Part shown: positions 1-8,198 of the stretch, piece by piece | Numbering within the stretch: position 1 is the first letter of the stretch | Layout: each line of letters opens with the position of its first letter | Source of the DNA: Desulfomicrobiaceae bacterium | GTDB taxonomy: Bacteria; Desulfobacterota; Desulfovibrionia; Desulfovibrionales; Desulfomicrobiaceae | Reading direction: 5' to 3' | NCBI GenBank assembly: GCA_003530935.1 | Contig: DPEO01000135.1 | Coordinates: 1-26,078, forward strand | Length of the DNA stretch: 26,078 bases | The notes under the pieces: generated by a model | What the model saw: only the letters and a program-made list of their open reading frames with translations | Database searches by the model: none | Told to the model about the DNA's origin: nothing | Position numbers and translations under genes: made by a program

Positions 1-756
1 GTGTGCCGCTCCACCCCTGACGCCTTTGTAGTCCTGGACTGGACGTTCTCCAATTATGGGGCCTTGCTCGATGGCGTTCATGCCCAGATCTTTTTTTCGT
101 CCTTGCGGCTGTCCGCGGCAGTGACGGTATGCTGTCTGATCCTTGCCTATCCCTTTGCCTCGGCGATGGCCCGGGCGACGCCCCCGGTGCGTCGGATTAT
201 GCTCCTTCTGGTGGTCATCCCTTTTTGGACCAATTCGCTGGTGCGCACCTATGCCATGACCGTACTCCTCAATGCCAACGGCTTGGTGAATCGGGTGCTT
301 TTGGCCTTGGGCCTCGTGGATGCGCCGCTGACACTGCTCTATACCAGCGGGGCGGTGGTGGCAGGGCTGGTGTATACCTTGTTGCCGTTTATGATTCTTC
401 CTCTGTACGCCGCTTTGGATCGCCTGGACCCCCGCTTTGAGGAGGCGGCCCGGGATTTAGGTGCCGGACGGTGGCGGGTGCTGTGGCACGTGAAGATCCC
501 CTTGGTGCTGCCGGGTATCATCACGGGCTGTATGCTCGTGTTCTTGCCAGGGCTGGGCATGTTCTACGTGGCGGACGTGCTCGGCGGGGCCAAGGCCATG
601 CTGGTGGGCAACTTCATCCGCGATCAGTTCTTGCTTACGCGCCAATGGCCGCTGGGGGCGGCCGCCAGTACGCTTCTGACTGGCATCATGGTGGTATTCC
701 TTTTGGTCTATTGGTGGAGCCAGCACCGCATCCATGAAGGAGAAGTGAGCTCATGA
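1..756 (+). CDS. potB: Spermidine/putrescine ABC transporter permease PotB (5' end outside window)
   Basis: Inner-membrane permease of the PotABCD polyamine importer. The 251 visible residues cover nearly the whole family fold: several hydrophobic segments, the conserved stretch VIPFWTNSLVRTYA near residue 75, and the EAA loop (EEAARDLGAG, about residues 146-155) that contacts the ATPase PotA. PotB proteins are usually about 285 residues, and the homology runs straight to the window edge, so the GTG at base 1 is only an in-frame codon and the true start lies upstream. The stop codon overlaps the potC start as ATGA, which points to translational coupling. The order potB-potC-potD is the classical one; potA is not in the window but is expected upstream. 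Substrate (spermidine or putrescine) cannot be told from sequence. Confidence 0.93.
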   Translation: MCRSTPDAFVVLDWTFSNYGALLDGVHAQIFFSSLRLSAAVTVCCLILAYPFASAMARATPPVRRIMLLLVVIPFWTNSLVRTYAMTVLLNANGLVNRVLLALGLVDAPLTLLYTSGAVVAGLVYTLLPFMILPLYAALDRLDPRFEEAARDLGAGRWRVLWHVKIPLVLPGIITGCMLVFLPGLGMFYVADVLGGAKAMLVGNFIRDQFLLTRQWPLGAAASTLLTGIMVVFLLVYWWSQHRIHEGEVSS

Positions 757-1517
757 AGACGCTGCGTCGCATCTATGTGTCCATGGTGCTCGCCTTTTTG
801 TACATTCCGCTGGCGGTCATGGTGGTGTATTCCTTCAATGCCTCCCGCTACTCCATGGTATGGAAAGGGTTTTCCCTGCAGTGGTATGCAAAACTTTGGG
901 AAAACAGCGCCCTCATGACCGCGGCGTTGAATTCCCTTGTGGTTGCCATAGGAAGCGCAACGATTTCTACACTGCTTGGAACCATGATGGCTTTTGCGCT
1001 CACTCGCTGGCGCTTTCCTTCCCGCAAGGTCATTGGAGCGACTTTGTTTGTCATGATGATGTCGCCGGATATCGTCATCGGTATTTCCTTGCTGGTGCTT
1101 TTTATACTGGCAGGGTTGCCTTTGGGGTTCGGCACATTGATTTTGGCGCATGTGACGCTGTGCGTGCCTTTTGTCGCCATCGTGGTGCAGGGGAAACTCC
1201 ACGGCTTCGACCCCCATCTCATCGAGGCGGCCAGAGATTTGGGGGCCGGGGATTTTGCCGTATTCCGCCATGTGGTGGTGCCTTTGGTGGCTCCAGCGGT
1301 GCTCGCCGGATGGTTTTTGAGCTTTACCTTGTCGCTGGATGACGTGGTCATCAGCTTTTTTACCACAGGGCCCACCTTCGAAGTGCTGCCGCTACGTATC
1401 TATTCCATGGTGCGTCTGGGCTTCAAACCTGAGATCAATGCCCTGTGCACGGTCATGATTGGGGTTACGACGCTTGCCGTCGGCATCGCTCACCGTTTTT
1501 TCAAGGAGAACTCATGA
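753..1517 (+). CDS. potC: Spermidine/putrescine ABC transporter permease PotC
   Basis: Second inner-membrane permease of the polyamine importer, 254 residues, full length for the family. It starts with a short basic N-terminus followed by a membrane helix (residues about 8-27), has further hydrophobic segments, and carries the EAA loop EAARDLGAGDF near residues 154-164, the coupling site for the ATPase. The conserved segment SLDDVVISFFTTGP (about 193-206) is typical of PotC. The ATG overlaps the potB stop and the TGA overlaps the potD start, both as ATGA, so the three genes are almost certainly one transcript with coupled translation. A purine-rich GAAGGAGAAG sequence about 10 bases upstream serves as ribosome binding site. 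Confidence 0.95.
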   Translation: MKTLRRIYVSMVLAFLYIPLAVMVVYSFNASRYSMVWKGFSLQWYAKLWENSALMTAALNSLVVAIGSATISTLLGTMMAFALTRWRFPSRKVIGATLFVMMMSPDIVIGISLLVLFILAGLPLGFGTLILAHVTLCVPFVAIVVQGKLHGFDPHLIEAARDLGAGDFAVFRHVVVPLVAPAVLAGWFLSFTLSLDDVVISFFTTGPTFEVLPLRIYSMVRLGFKPEINALCTVMIGVTTLAVGIAHRFFKENS

Positions 1518-2542
1518 TGTACCGCTGGATTGCCGTAATGTGCCTTGTGTTGGCGCATTCTTCTGCCATGGCGGCGGAAGACCTGTATGTGTACAATTGG
1601 TCCGAGTACATGCCGGAAAGTATTTTGCAGGATTTTGAAAAAGAGACTGGCATTCAGGTGCACATGTCCACCTATGACAGCAACGAAGCCATGTATGCCA
1701 AGGTGAAGGTGCTCGACGCCAAGGGCTATGACATTGTCGTACCGTCTACGGATTATGTGGCGCGGATGATTCGGGAAGGTTTATTGCAAAAGATCGACAA
1801 GCAGAAACTGCCCAACCTCAAAAATATCGATCCCCGTCTTTTGGGCCGGCCCTTCGATCCAGAAAACGATTACAGTATTCCCTATATGTGGGGATCAACG
1901 GCTATTGCGATCAATACCAGCGATCCTGTAGCCGCGCAGGTGCGCCGTGTCGCGGACCTGTGGAAACCCGAACTTCGGGGCAAGCTCCTGTTGCCCAACG
2001 ATATGCGTGGGGTCATCGGCCTTGCCCTCAAGCGTATGGGGCGCTCCCTCAATGAGCGCGACACTGCAGTGGTGGAGCAGGCATGCGCCATGCTCCCGGA
2101 CTTGGTGCGCAATGTGCGGGTCTTCGACTCTGATTCCCCCAAACAGGCCTTGCTCAATGGCGAGGTGAGTGTGGCGGTGCTCTGGAACGGCGAGGCCTAT
2201 ATTGCGTCGCAGGAAAATCCCGCCATTGAGTATGTCTACCCGCAAGAAGGCTACAGCTTGTGGATCGATAACATGTGCATTCCCAAGAACGCACGCAATG
2301 TGGACGCCGCCCACCGTTTTATGGACTACATCCTGCGGCCTGACGTGGCGGCGCGGATCGCCGAAGAGTTTACCTATTCTTCGCCCAATGTCCCGGGACG
2401 CGCGCTTTTGGATGCCGATATCCAAAAAAGCCCCATCGTGTATCCTTCGGACGAGGTCCTTTCCCGCGGCGAATTTGAAACCGATTTGGGTCCTGCGGTC
2501 ACTGCCTACGAGCAGTGCTGGATGCGGGTGAAGACCCAATAG
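1514..2542 (+). CDS. potD: Spermidine/putrescine-binding periplasmic protein PotD
   Basis: Extracytoplasmic polyamine-binding protein that delivers substrate to PotBC. It has 342 residues. Residues 1-20 form a Sec signal peptide ending AMA before AEDLYVYNW, the usual mature N-terminus of PotD/PotF proteins. The mature part has the family motifs YNWSEYMP, GYDIVVPSTDYV and IPYMWGSTAIAIN. I chose the ATG at 1514 because it overlaps the potC stop as ATGA and has AAGGAGAA just upstream; the reading frame is open earlier but the extra residues have no signal-peptide character. It is the last gene of the pot operon, followed by a 108-base convergent gap to arsM with a hairpin. Confidence 0.95.
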   Translation: MMYRWIAVMCLVLAHSSAMAAEDLYVYNWSEYMPESILQDFEKETGIQVHMSTYDSNEAMYAKVKVLDAKGYDIVVPSTDYVARMIREGLLQKIDKQKLPNLKNIDPRLLGRPFDPENDYSIPYMWGSTAIAINTSDPVAAQVRRVADLWKPELRGKLLLPNDMRGVIGLALKRMGRSLNERDTAVVEQACAMLPDLVRNVRVFDSDSPKQALLNGEVSVAVLWNGEAYIASQENPAIEYVYPQEGYSLWIDNMCIPKNARNVDAAHRFMDYILRPDVAARIAEEFTYSSPNVPGRALLDADIQKSPIVYPSDEVLSRGEFETDLGPAVTAYEQCWMRVKTQ

Positions 2543-2587
2543 AGGATGCTTGGTCCGTGGCAGAGGCGCCGTGGCCGCCTTTGATAG

Positions 2588-2623
2588 CAATGTGGCCGTG
2601 GGAGAGATCCCGCGGCCACATTG
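2588..2623. terminator. Hairpin between convergent potD and arsM, terminator-like without a T tract
   Basis: An inverted repeat has arms at 2588-2602 and 2609-2623 with a six-base loop. All 15 positions pair in plus-strand RNA if one G-U is allowed. Neither side has a run of T, so it is not a textbook intrinsic terminator. Its place between two converging operons suggests it limits read-through or protects 3' ends. Confidence 0.55.
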
Positions 2624-2650
2624 TTGGGGCATGCACTTTGAGGACAACAC

Positions 2651-3694
2651 CTAGCAGCAGCCGCACTGTTCTTCGCCGGTGCGCTGGTCCGTAAAGGGCA
2701 TGGATTTGCCGCAGCCCGCAAAGATCCCGTAGTGGCGCGTAAAATCGCCGATGAAGGTGAAGTGCGGCGCGAGTCGGCTTGCCTGCAGGATACGCCAGGT
2801 ATTGCCGCATACGGGAAAGACCTTGCCCGTAGGGATATGGTGGTGCTTGTCGAGGACCAACACATCGGGATGGTTGGGGATGGTCCCGTGGTAGACGACG
2901 GCCTGGCCGTAGTCTTCGCAGTCGTTTTCCAGACCCGGGACATTGAAGAGGCGGTAGGTTGCGGAAAAGAAGCGGACCGCCGCCCCCACGCATGCCGCCA
3001 CCTCCGGTTCCGTGATGGTGATCGGCCGATCTTCCACCAGGCGTGGGTCCGGGAAGCCCGCGGCTTGGGCCATGCGGAGAAAGTCGTTCCAATAGAGGGC
3101 TCCGCCCAGGCATTCGCCGTAGAGGACGGGGTCGGTGCGGATGGACTCCGGCACGCGCCGGTCGGCGTACACGTCGGAAAAATAGAACTCGCCGCCTTCC
3201 TTGAGCAAGCGTTTGACCCCGGCAAGGACTGCGGGCTTGTCGCAAGAGAGGTTGACCACGCAATTGGAGACGATCACATCGAAGCTGCCGGGCTCAAGGC
3301 CGAGATCGTCCAGATTTTCAATGTAGCCTTTGAGGAAGCGCACGTTGGCAAAACCGAAGCGCTCGGCATGCCAATGGCGGTGGGCTTCGGCCACGGCCAG
3401 CTGTTCATCCGTCATGTCCACGCCAATGACCTCGCCTTGGGGCCCCACCAATTGGGCGAGGAGGTAGACGTCGCGGCCCGCACCGCAGCCGAGATCGAGC
3501 ACACGGCAGCCCTCCACAAGCGGTGGGCAGGTGAGACCGCAGCCGTAGTAGCGCTCCAGAACTTTGGGATGGATATGGGTGAGAAGCGGCTTGAGCCACT
3601 CGGGCAGTTGGCTCGGAGCGCAGCAGGCTTGGGTTTTGAGGTCTTGAGTCCGTTGGACGTGCTTGCCGTAGTAGTTTTGGACGAATTCATGCAT
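2651..3694 (-). CDS. arsM: Arsenite S-adenosylmethionine methyltransferase ArsM (arsenosugar type)
   Basis: Cytoplasmic SAM-dependent enzyme that methylates As(III) to mono- and dimethylated arsenicals. The 347 residues show the class I SAM-binding motif VLDLGCGAGRD (65-75) and the acidic GVDMTDEQ (91-98). Cysteines at 24 (in QACC), 52, 145 (SNCVVNLS) and 195 (GECLGGAL) fit the four arsenite-handling cysteines of studied ArsM proteins; the spacings C24-C52 and C145-C195 are the same as in the algal enzyme. The protein ends QCGCC, a thiol-rich tail that may also bind arsenic. The start at 3694 is preceded by AGGAG about ten bases upstream; the frame stays open further but those residues look non-coding. 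Its start overlaps the preceding gene by 8 bases. Its neighbours arsS and two transferases point to arsenosugar synthesis rather than simple detoxification. No arsR is visible. Confidence 0.93.
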   Translation of the reverse strand: MHEFVQNYYGKHVQRTQDLKTQACCAPSQLPEWLKPLLTHIHPKVLERYYGCGLTCPPLVEGCRVLDLGCGAGRDVYLLAQLVGPQGEVIGVDMTDEQLAVAEAHRHWHAERFGFANVRFLKGYIENLDDLGLEPGSFDVIVSNCVVNLSCDKPAVLAGVKRLLKEGGEFYFSDVYADRRVPESIRTDPVLYGECLGGALYWNDFLRMAQAAGFPDPRLVEDRPITITEPEVAACVGAAVRFFSATYRLFNVPGLENDCEDYGQAVVYHGTIPNHPDVLVLDKHHHIPTGKVFPVCGNTWRILQASRLAPHFTFIGDFTRHYGIFAGCGKSMPFTDQRTGEEQCGCC

Positions 3695-4370
3695 ACTGGA
3701 GTGACTCCTGAGGCTGATGGGAATGCGGGAAGCGACATGCGTGGTCGCTGACGGATAGGCGCCAATGAGGTGGAATCCAACACAAATCTTTGGGTTCGTC
3801 GATATCGGGGAGCGCGGGGAATTCGGCCCAGCGCCAGCCCAAGGCGGCCATGCGCCGTCGAGTCCGCATGGCCACCGCATCGGTGCTCCAAGGGATGCGG
3901 CGAAAGACCAGGGGGTGGAAACGCCGCAGGCCGAGGAGCACGTATCCGCCGTCCGTGCTGGGGATCATCAGGGCGTCGTGACCGGCGAGTTCCTGGGCTG
4001 CGCGGCGCAGGGTGGCGGCATCCAGCGCCGGGCAATCGGTGCCGAGCAGGATCGGCGCTTCCCCCTGCGCATGGATGCGGGCTGCTGCCCGCAAGAGCCG
4101 CGCTCCCAGGTCACCGCTCCCTTGGTCGCTCCATGCAAGCTGCTGGCGAAGTTCCGCAGGCAGGGCCTGCCGCCAAGCCGGGTGCTCGGGCGCGGGAGTG
4201 GCGCACAGCTCCACAGGGGCGACGGAGCTCGCAAGGGCGGCCTGCACGGCGCGCCGCAGCATACGGGCCGCCAGGTGTGCGGCGCCTTCCGGACCCAGGG
4301 CGGGGATGAGTCGTGTCTTGGCCTGTCCAGGCAGGGGGGCTTTGGCAAAGATGATCAGGCGCGGTGTCAT
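3687..4370 (-). CDS. TIGR04282-type arsenosugar-associated glycosyltransferase (CofC-like)
   Basis: A 227-residue protein of the nucleotidyl/glycosyl-transferase-like family first described as 'rSAM/selenodomain-associated transferase 1'. Diagnostic motifs are the N-terminal FAKAPLPGQAKTRL (8-21), LLGTDCPAL (108-116), STDGGYVLLGL (138-148), PWSTDAV (160-166) and DIDEPKDL (189-196). The fold resembles CofC/MobA nucleotidyltransferases, so it may activate a sugar or acceptor rather than transfer a sugar; the actual reaction is not known. The start at 4370 is set by the motif-bearing N-terminus MTPRLIIFAK and by the ATGA overlap with the preceding gene; an upstream in-frame ATG would add about 70 unlikely residues. 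Its stop lies inside the first codons of arsM, so the two are translationally coupled. Confidence 0.88.
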   Translation of the reverse strand: MTPRLIIFAKAPLPGQAKTRLIPALGPEGAAHLAARMLRRAVQAALASSVAPVELCATPAPEHPAWRQALPAELRQQLAWSDQGSGDLGARLLRAAARIHAQGEAPILLGTDCPALDAATLRRAAQELAGHDALMIPSTDGGYVLLGLRRFHPLVFRRIPWSTDAVAMRTRRRMAALGWRWAEFPALPDIDEPKDLCWIPPHWRLSVSDHACRFPHSHQPQESLQYA

Positions 4371-5041
4371 CGGTAGGCCTTGGCAAGGGCTTCGGGGTTT
4401 GCACCGAGGAAGTAGCGCAGGCGCAGCGTCCACATGAGGAGGATGGTGCGCCAGACCCCCCGCGTTTCCCATCGCCGTCCCGATGTCGTGACCGCCGCCC
4501 GGAGGCATGCCGGGGGCGAGAGGCGCTTCAGGTGCATGGAGAGTTCGATGTCTTCCATGAGCGGCTGATTGGGGTAGCATCCCACCTGGAAGAATGCCTC
4601 ACGGGTGACGAAGATGCCTTGATCGCCGGTGGCGATGCCGGTGATGCGTGAACGGAGATTCATGAGGCGGGCGATGAGCGGAAACCACGGGCTTTGGCCT
4701 TGGATGGTGACGTCGAACCGCCCCCAGACGTGGCGGCCGCGGGCGAGGGCGTGGCGGATATCCTGGAGCGCCGTGGCCGGAAGCCGGGTGTCGGCGTGGA
4801 GGAAAAGCAGCACGTCGCCGGTGGCGTGCATGGCCCCGGCGTTCATCTGGGACGCCCGTCCCCGGGGGGCGCCAAGGGCGGCGAATCCGGCGGCGCGTGC
4901 AAGCTGGAGGCTGGTGTCGTCGCTTCCCCCATCCACCAGGAGCACTTCCGCTCCCTGCCGGACAAACTGCGAGAGGTGGGAGAGCAGCCCGGGAAGGATG
5001 GGTGCTTCATTGAGCATGGGCACGATGATGGAGATCTGCAT
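4367..5041 (-). CDS. TIGR04283-type arsenosugar-associated family 2 glycosyltransferase
   Basis: A 224-residue GT-A fold glycosyltransferase ('rSAM/selenodomain-associated transferase 2'). It opens with the GT2 strand ISIIVPMLNEA (3-13), then LLVDGGSDDT (34-43), the metal-binding acidic motif HADT (82-85), and the acceptor-side motifs GDQGIFV and MEDIELS. The C-terminus has a hydrophobic amphipathic stretch (TILLMWTLRLRYFLGA) that may associate with the membrane. It always tends to occur with the TIGR04282 protein, ArsS and ArsM, which is why a role in building or extending an arsenosugar or its lipid is proposed; donor and acceptor are not established. It begins three bases after the flavoprotein stop and overlaps the next gene by ATGA. 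Confidence 0.9.
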   Translation of the reverse strand: MQISIIVPMLNEAPILPGLLSHLSQFVRQGAEVLLVDGGSDDTSLQLARAAGFAALGAPRGRASQMNAGAMHATGDVLLFLHADTRLPATALQDIRHALARGRHVWGRFDVTIQGQSPWFPLIARLMNLRSRITGIATGDQGIFVTREAFFQVGCYPNQPLMEDIELSMHLKRLSPPACLRAAVTTSGRRWETRGVWRTILLMWTLRLRYFLGANPEALAKAYR

Positions 5042-5044
5042 GGG

Positions 5045-7203
5045 CTAGCCTCGCATCCATTGGTGATAGCGCTCCACCCAGGCCAGAAGGCGTTCTGGGG
5101 CATGGGCGAGCTTCCACTGGCCGGCCAGATTTTTGTTGGCCTCCACCCAACTGGGGTACGCGTGGATGGTGCCGAGAATTTTGGAGAGCCCCAGGCCGTG
5201 CTTCATGGCGAGCACGAACTCCGCCAGCATCTCGCCGGCATGGGGGCTTACGATGGTGGCCCCAAGAATGCGGTCCTTGCCGGGCACGGTGAGTACCTTG
5301 AGGAAGCCTTCCGTGGTGCCTTCGGTGATGGCGCGGTCGAGCTCTGTCAGACTGTACCGAGTCACTTCGTAGGCAATGCCCTGCTTTCGGGCCTCACGTT
5401 CATTGATCCCCACCCGCGCCACCTCCGGGTCCACGAAGGTGACCCAGGGGATGACGGAGAAGTCCACTGCAAAGCGCTTGATGGTGCCAAAGAGTGCGTT
5501 GACCGCCGCGTACCACGCCTGATGTCCGGCGCTGTGGGTGAATTGGTAGGGGCCGGCGGCGTCGCCTGCGGCAAAGATATTGGGATAGATGGTCTCCAAA
5601 TAGACGTTGGTGTCAATGGTGCGATGGGTGGGAATACCCAAGGTTTCGAGACCGTAGCCTTCAAGGCGCGCCGTGCGGCCGACGGCCACGAGGAGCGCGT
5701 CGAAAGGAATGGAGCGCGGCGCGCTGTCCGGAGGCCCTTGGACCACCAGCGTCTTTCGGTCACCACGTTTTTCGCAGCGAAGCGACGTGTGTCCCAGAAG
5801 GACCGTGACCCCGTCGGCTTCCAAGCGTTTTTGGACGAAGTCCGCTACGTCGTCGTCTTCGCGGGGCATCAGCCGGCTGCGGACCACCTGCGTGACATCG
5901 CTTCCCAGCCGGGCGAAGGCTTGGGAGAGCTCGCAGCCGATGGGGCCGCCGCCCAGCACCACGAGGCGTCGGGGAGGCTCGGTGCATTGGGCGAGAAAAT
6001 CCCAGAGGGTTTCCGAGGTGAGGTATCCCGTCTCCTCGAGACCTGGCAGCGGGGGCACGAGCGGTTCTGCCCCGGTGGCCAGCACGATGCTGCGGGCGTG
6101 AGGCGTTCCTGCGCGCCGTCGGCGGCGGTGATCTCCACGGTCCACGGATCAAGAAGCCGTGCATGGCCCAGACGCACGTCCACGCCCAGGGCGGTGTAGC
6201 GTTCCACGCTGTCATGGGGGGCCACGCGCTCAATGGCGGTGCGGATGTGCTCCACCACGGTAGGGAAATGGATGCGGGGCTCACGGCATGCAATGCCCAA
6301 CCGGTCTGCGTGGCGGATGCGGTGCGCCAGGTTGGCCGCCGCGATGAGGGCCTTGCTGGGCACGCACCCGTGGTTCAGGCAATCGCCGCCCATGGATCGG
6401 CGCTCCACGAGAGTGACCGTGGCCTTGGTGGCGGCGGCGATATAGGCGGTCACCAGTCCGGCGGCCCCGCCGCCGATGACGATGAGGTTGCGGTCGAAGC
6501 GTTTGGGCCGTGACCATGGCGCGTAGCGGTGCTTGCGTTGCACCCAGGTGACGGCGGTCTTGGCCAGCCATGGAAAGATCCCCAAAAGGGCAAAGGACGC
6601 CCAAAGCGGAGGAGAGAGGATGCCGGAGAGGCTCTGCAAGGAGGCGAGCTGGCGGCCTGCGTTGACGTAGACCATGGTCCCGGCGAGCATCCCCAGCTGG
6701 CTCACCCAATAGAAGGTCCAGGCGCGTATGGCCGTGAGTCCCATGGCGAGGTTGATGAGAAAGAACGGGAAGATGGGCACCATGCGCAGGGAGAAGAGGT
6801 AGAGCGCCCCGTCACGCTCGATGCCTGCGTCGATGACTTCCAGGCGTTCGGCAAAACGGCGTTGGACCGCCTCCCGGAGCAGGTAGCGCGCTGTGAGGAA
6901 CGCGGCCAGCGCCCCGATGCTGGATGCAAACGAGACGATGAGCGTGCCCTTCCACAATCCAAACAAGGCCCCCGCCGCCAGGGTGAGCACTGTGGCCCCA
7001 GGCACGGAGAGTGCCGTGACCGTCACATAGAGGAGGAAGAACGCCGCTGTTGCCTGTACGGGATGCGCTGCCTGCCACGCTTGCCACTGGGCAAGTTCGG
7101 TCTGCAGGCGCTGCAGGCTCAAGAAATCGGGCCCGCCCAAGACAAAGAAGGCGGTGATCGCCGCGGCCAGCAGGACGAGGATCGCCCATCTGCCTCGGGT
7201 CAT
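5045..7203 (-). pseudogene. TVP38/TMEM64 membrane domain fused to FAD-dependent disulfide oxidoreductase, frameshifted near 6096
   Basis: The N-terminal part (residues 1-225 from ATG 7203) is a TVP38/DedA-like membrane domain with the typical SVPGATVLTLAAGALFG segment and several helices. A mercuric-reductase-like flavoprotein follows: IVIGGGAAGL for FAD (241-250), redox-active CLNHGC (C275, C280), then NAD motif VVLGGGPIGCELSQ, FAAGDAAG and the C-terminal active-site stretch HAYPSWVEA. The frame breaks after about residue 370: the first frame loses all homology at ERLTP, while ARSIVLATGAEP continues in another frame to the stop at 5045. One missing base near 6094-6098 (for example in the CCC run) explains it; adding one base gives 719 codons, a normal length for this fusion. 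Downstream and upstream coupling (ATGA with arsS) and all motifs are intact, so a sequencing error or a very recent mutation is likely. It is not MerA: it has no C-terminal CC pair and no mer genes are nearby. Confidence 0.85.
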
Positions 7204-8174
7204 GGGGCTGCCTCCAGCAAGGCGCCGCCGCAACTGCTGCCTTGTCCTGCCGTGCATCCGAAGCAATGTTCCGCGACACCGACGGCGCGTCCTCTCCAGT
7301 CGTCGTCCAGCAGGGCGCGGAGATGGACGCGCGATGGGCTGCCGCCCAGGGGAATGCCGAGCTGCTGATTGAAGTCGCAATCATAGAGGAAGCCTTGCCA
7401 GTCCACGCTTACGAGCGTCCGGCACATGAGGGCTTCCAGGTTTTCTGGACGAAAATTTGCTTTGAGGAGGCAGAGATAGTCGCCCAGGGCGCCTTGGGCG
7501 GCAAGCCGGGAGGCAAAGCGGCCGATGGGCATGTTGGCCAGGGCAAAGAGGTGGTTGAACACGATGCCGTAGCGTTCTTTGAGCTCGCGCTGGTAATCGG
7601 CCTCTAAATCCACCTGGTTCGGAGGAAGACTTGGCCCGCCGGGGTTGTACACCAGATTGAGCACGAGCCCTGATGCAGGCGCTCCGTACCCCAAGGCGTT
7701 GAGCCGCTGGAGCGCGGCAATGCTTTTGGCAAAGGCGCCTTCTCCGCGCTGCTGATCGACGTTCTCTGCACAGTAGCAGGGCAGGGATGCGACGATTTCC
7801 ACCGTATGCGCCGCCAAAAATTCCGGCAGATCTTCGTTTCCCGGCTCTAGGAGCACCGAGAGATTACAGCGGTCGATGATGCGCACCCCCAGCCGGCGTG
7901 CGGCCTCCACCAGGGCACGGAACCCTGGGTGCAGTTCTGGCGCGCCGCCGGTGATATCCAAAATGGAGATGCCGCGGGCGGCAAGGACCCTGGGGATCAG
8001 TTCCAGGGTGGCTGCGTCCATCATTTCCGTGCGGTGCGGTCCGGCATCCACATGGCAGTGGGCGCACGCCTGGTTGCAGCGGTAGCCGATATTGACTTGC
8101 AGCGTGGAGATCTCGTGGCGATGGATTTGAGGGAAGGTGATGTCGTGGGAAGGCGTAAGCATATGCATCGTCAT
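7200..8174 (-). CDS. arsS: Arsenosugar biosynthesis radical SAM protein ArsS
   Basis: Radical SAM enzyme proposed, from cyanobacterial work, to attach the deoxyadenosyl group of SAM to a dimethylated arsenical. It has 324 residues. The CxxxCxxC cluster motif is C33-C37-C40 (RCNQACAHC), followed by DITGGAPEL (73-81), the GGxP-type SAM contact. The Cys-rich C-terminal domain has C251, C266 (YDCDFNQ), C304, C307 and C315 (GCTAGQGSSCGG); this is the part that in some relatives contains selenocysteine, while here all positions are cysteine. Three ATG codons lie within the first five codons (8174, 8168, 8162) with only a weak GAGA-type ribosome site, so the exact start is uncertain by a few residues. 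It overlaps the flavoprotein start by ATGA. Confidence 0.93.
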   Translation of the reverse strand: MTMHMLTPSHDITFPQIHRHEISTLQVNIGYRCNQACAHCHVDAGPHRTEMMDAATLELIPRVLAARGISILDITGGAPELHPGFRALVEAARRLGVRIIDRCNLSVLLEPGNEDLPEFLAAHTVEIVASLPCYCAENVDQQRGEGAFAKSIAALQRLNALGYGAPASGLVLNLVYNPGGPSLPPNQVDLEADYQRELKERYGIVFNHLFALANMPIGRFASRLAAQGALGDYLCLLKANFRPENLEALMCRTLVSVDWQGFLYDCDFNQQLGIPLGGSPSRVHLRALLDDDWRGRAVGVAEHCFGCTAGQGSSCGGALLEAAP

Positions 8175-8198
8175 GTCTCTTTGGCGTCTTTGGGGGTT

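Noticed and set aside
4694..6199. Plus-strand open frame of 501 codons opposite the glycosyltransferase and flavoprotein genes
   Set aside because: Shadow frame; it crosses the boundaries of two clear minus-strand genes and has no recognisable motif.
5045..7203. Mercuric reductase of a mer operon
   Set aside because: The CxxxxC site is common to the whole disulfide reductase family; there is no N-terminal HMA domain, no C-terminal Cys pair, and no merR, merT or merP nearby.
7200..8174. Selenocysteine in ArsS, as found in some relatives
   Set aside because: The C-terminal motif has cysteines at all positions, there is no in-frame TGA before the end, and the terminal TGA forms the ATGA overlap with the next gene.
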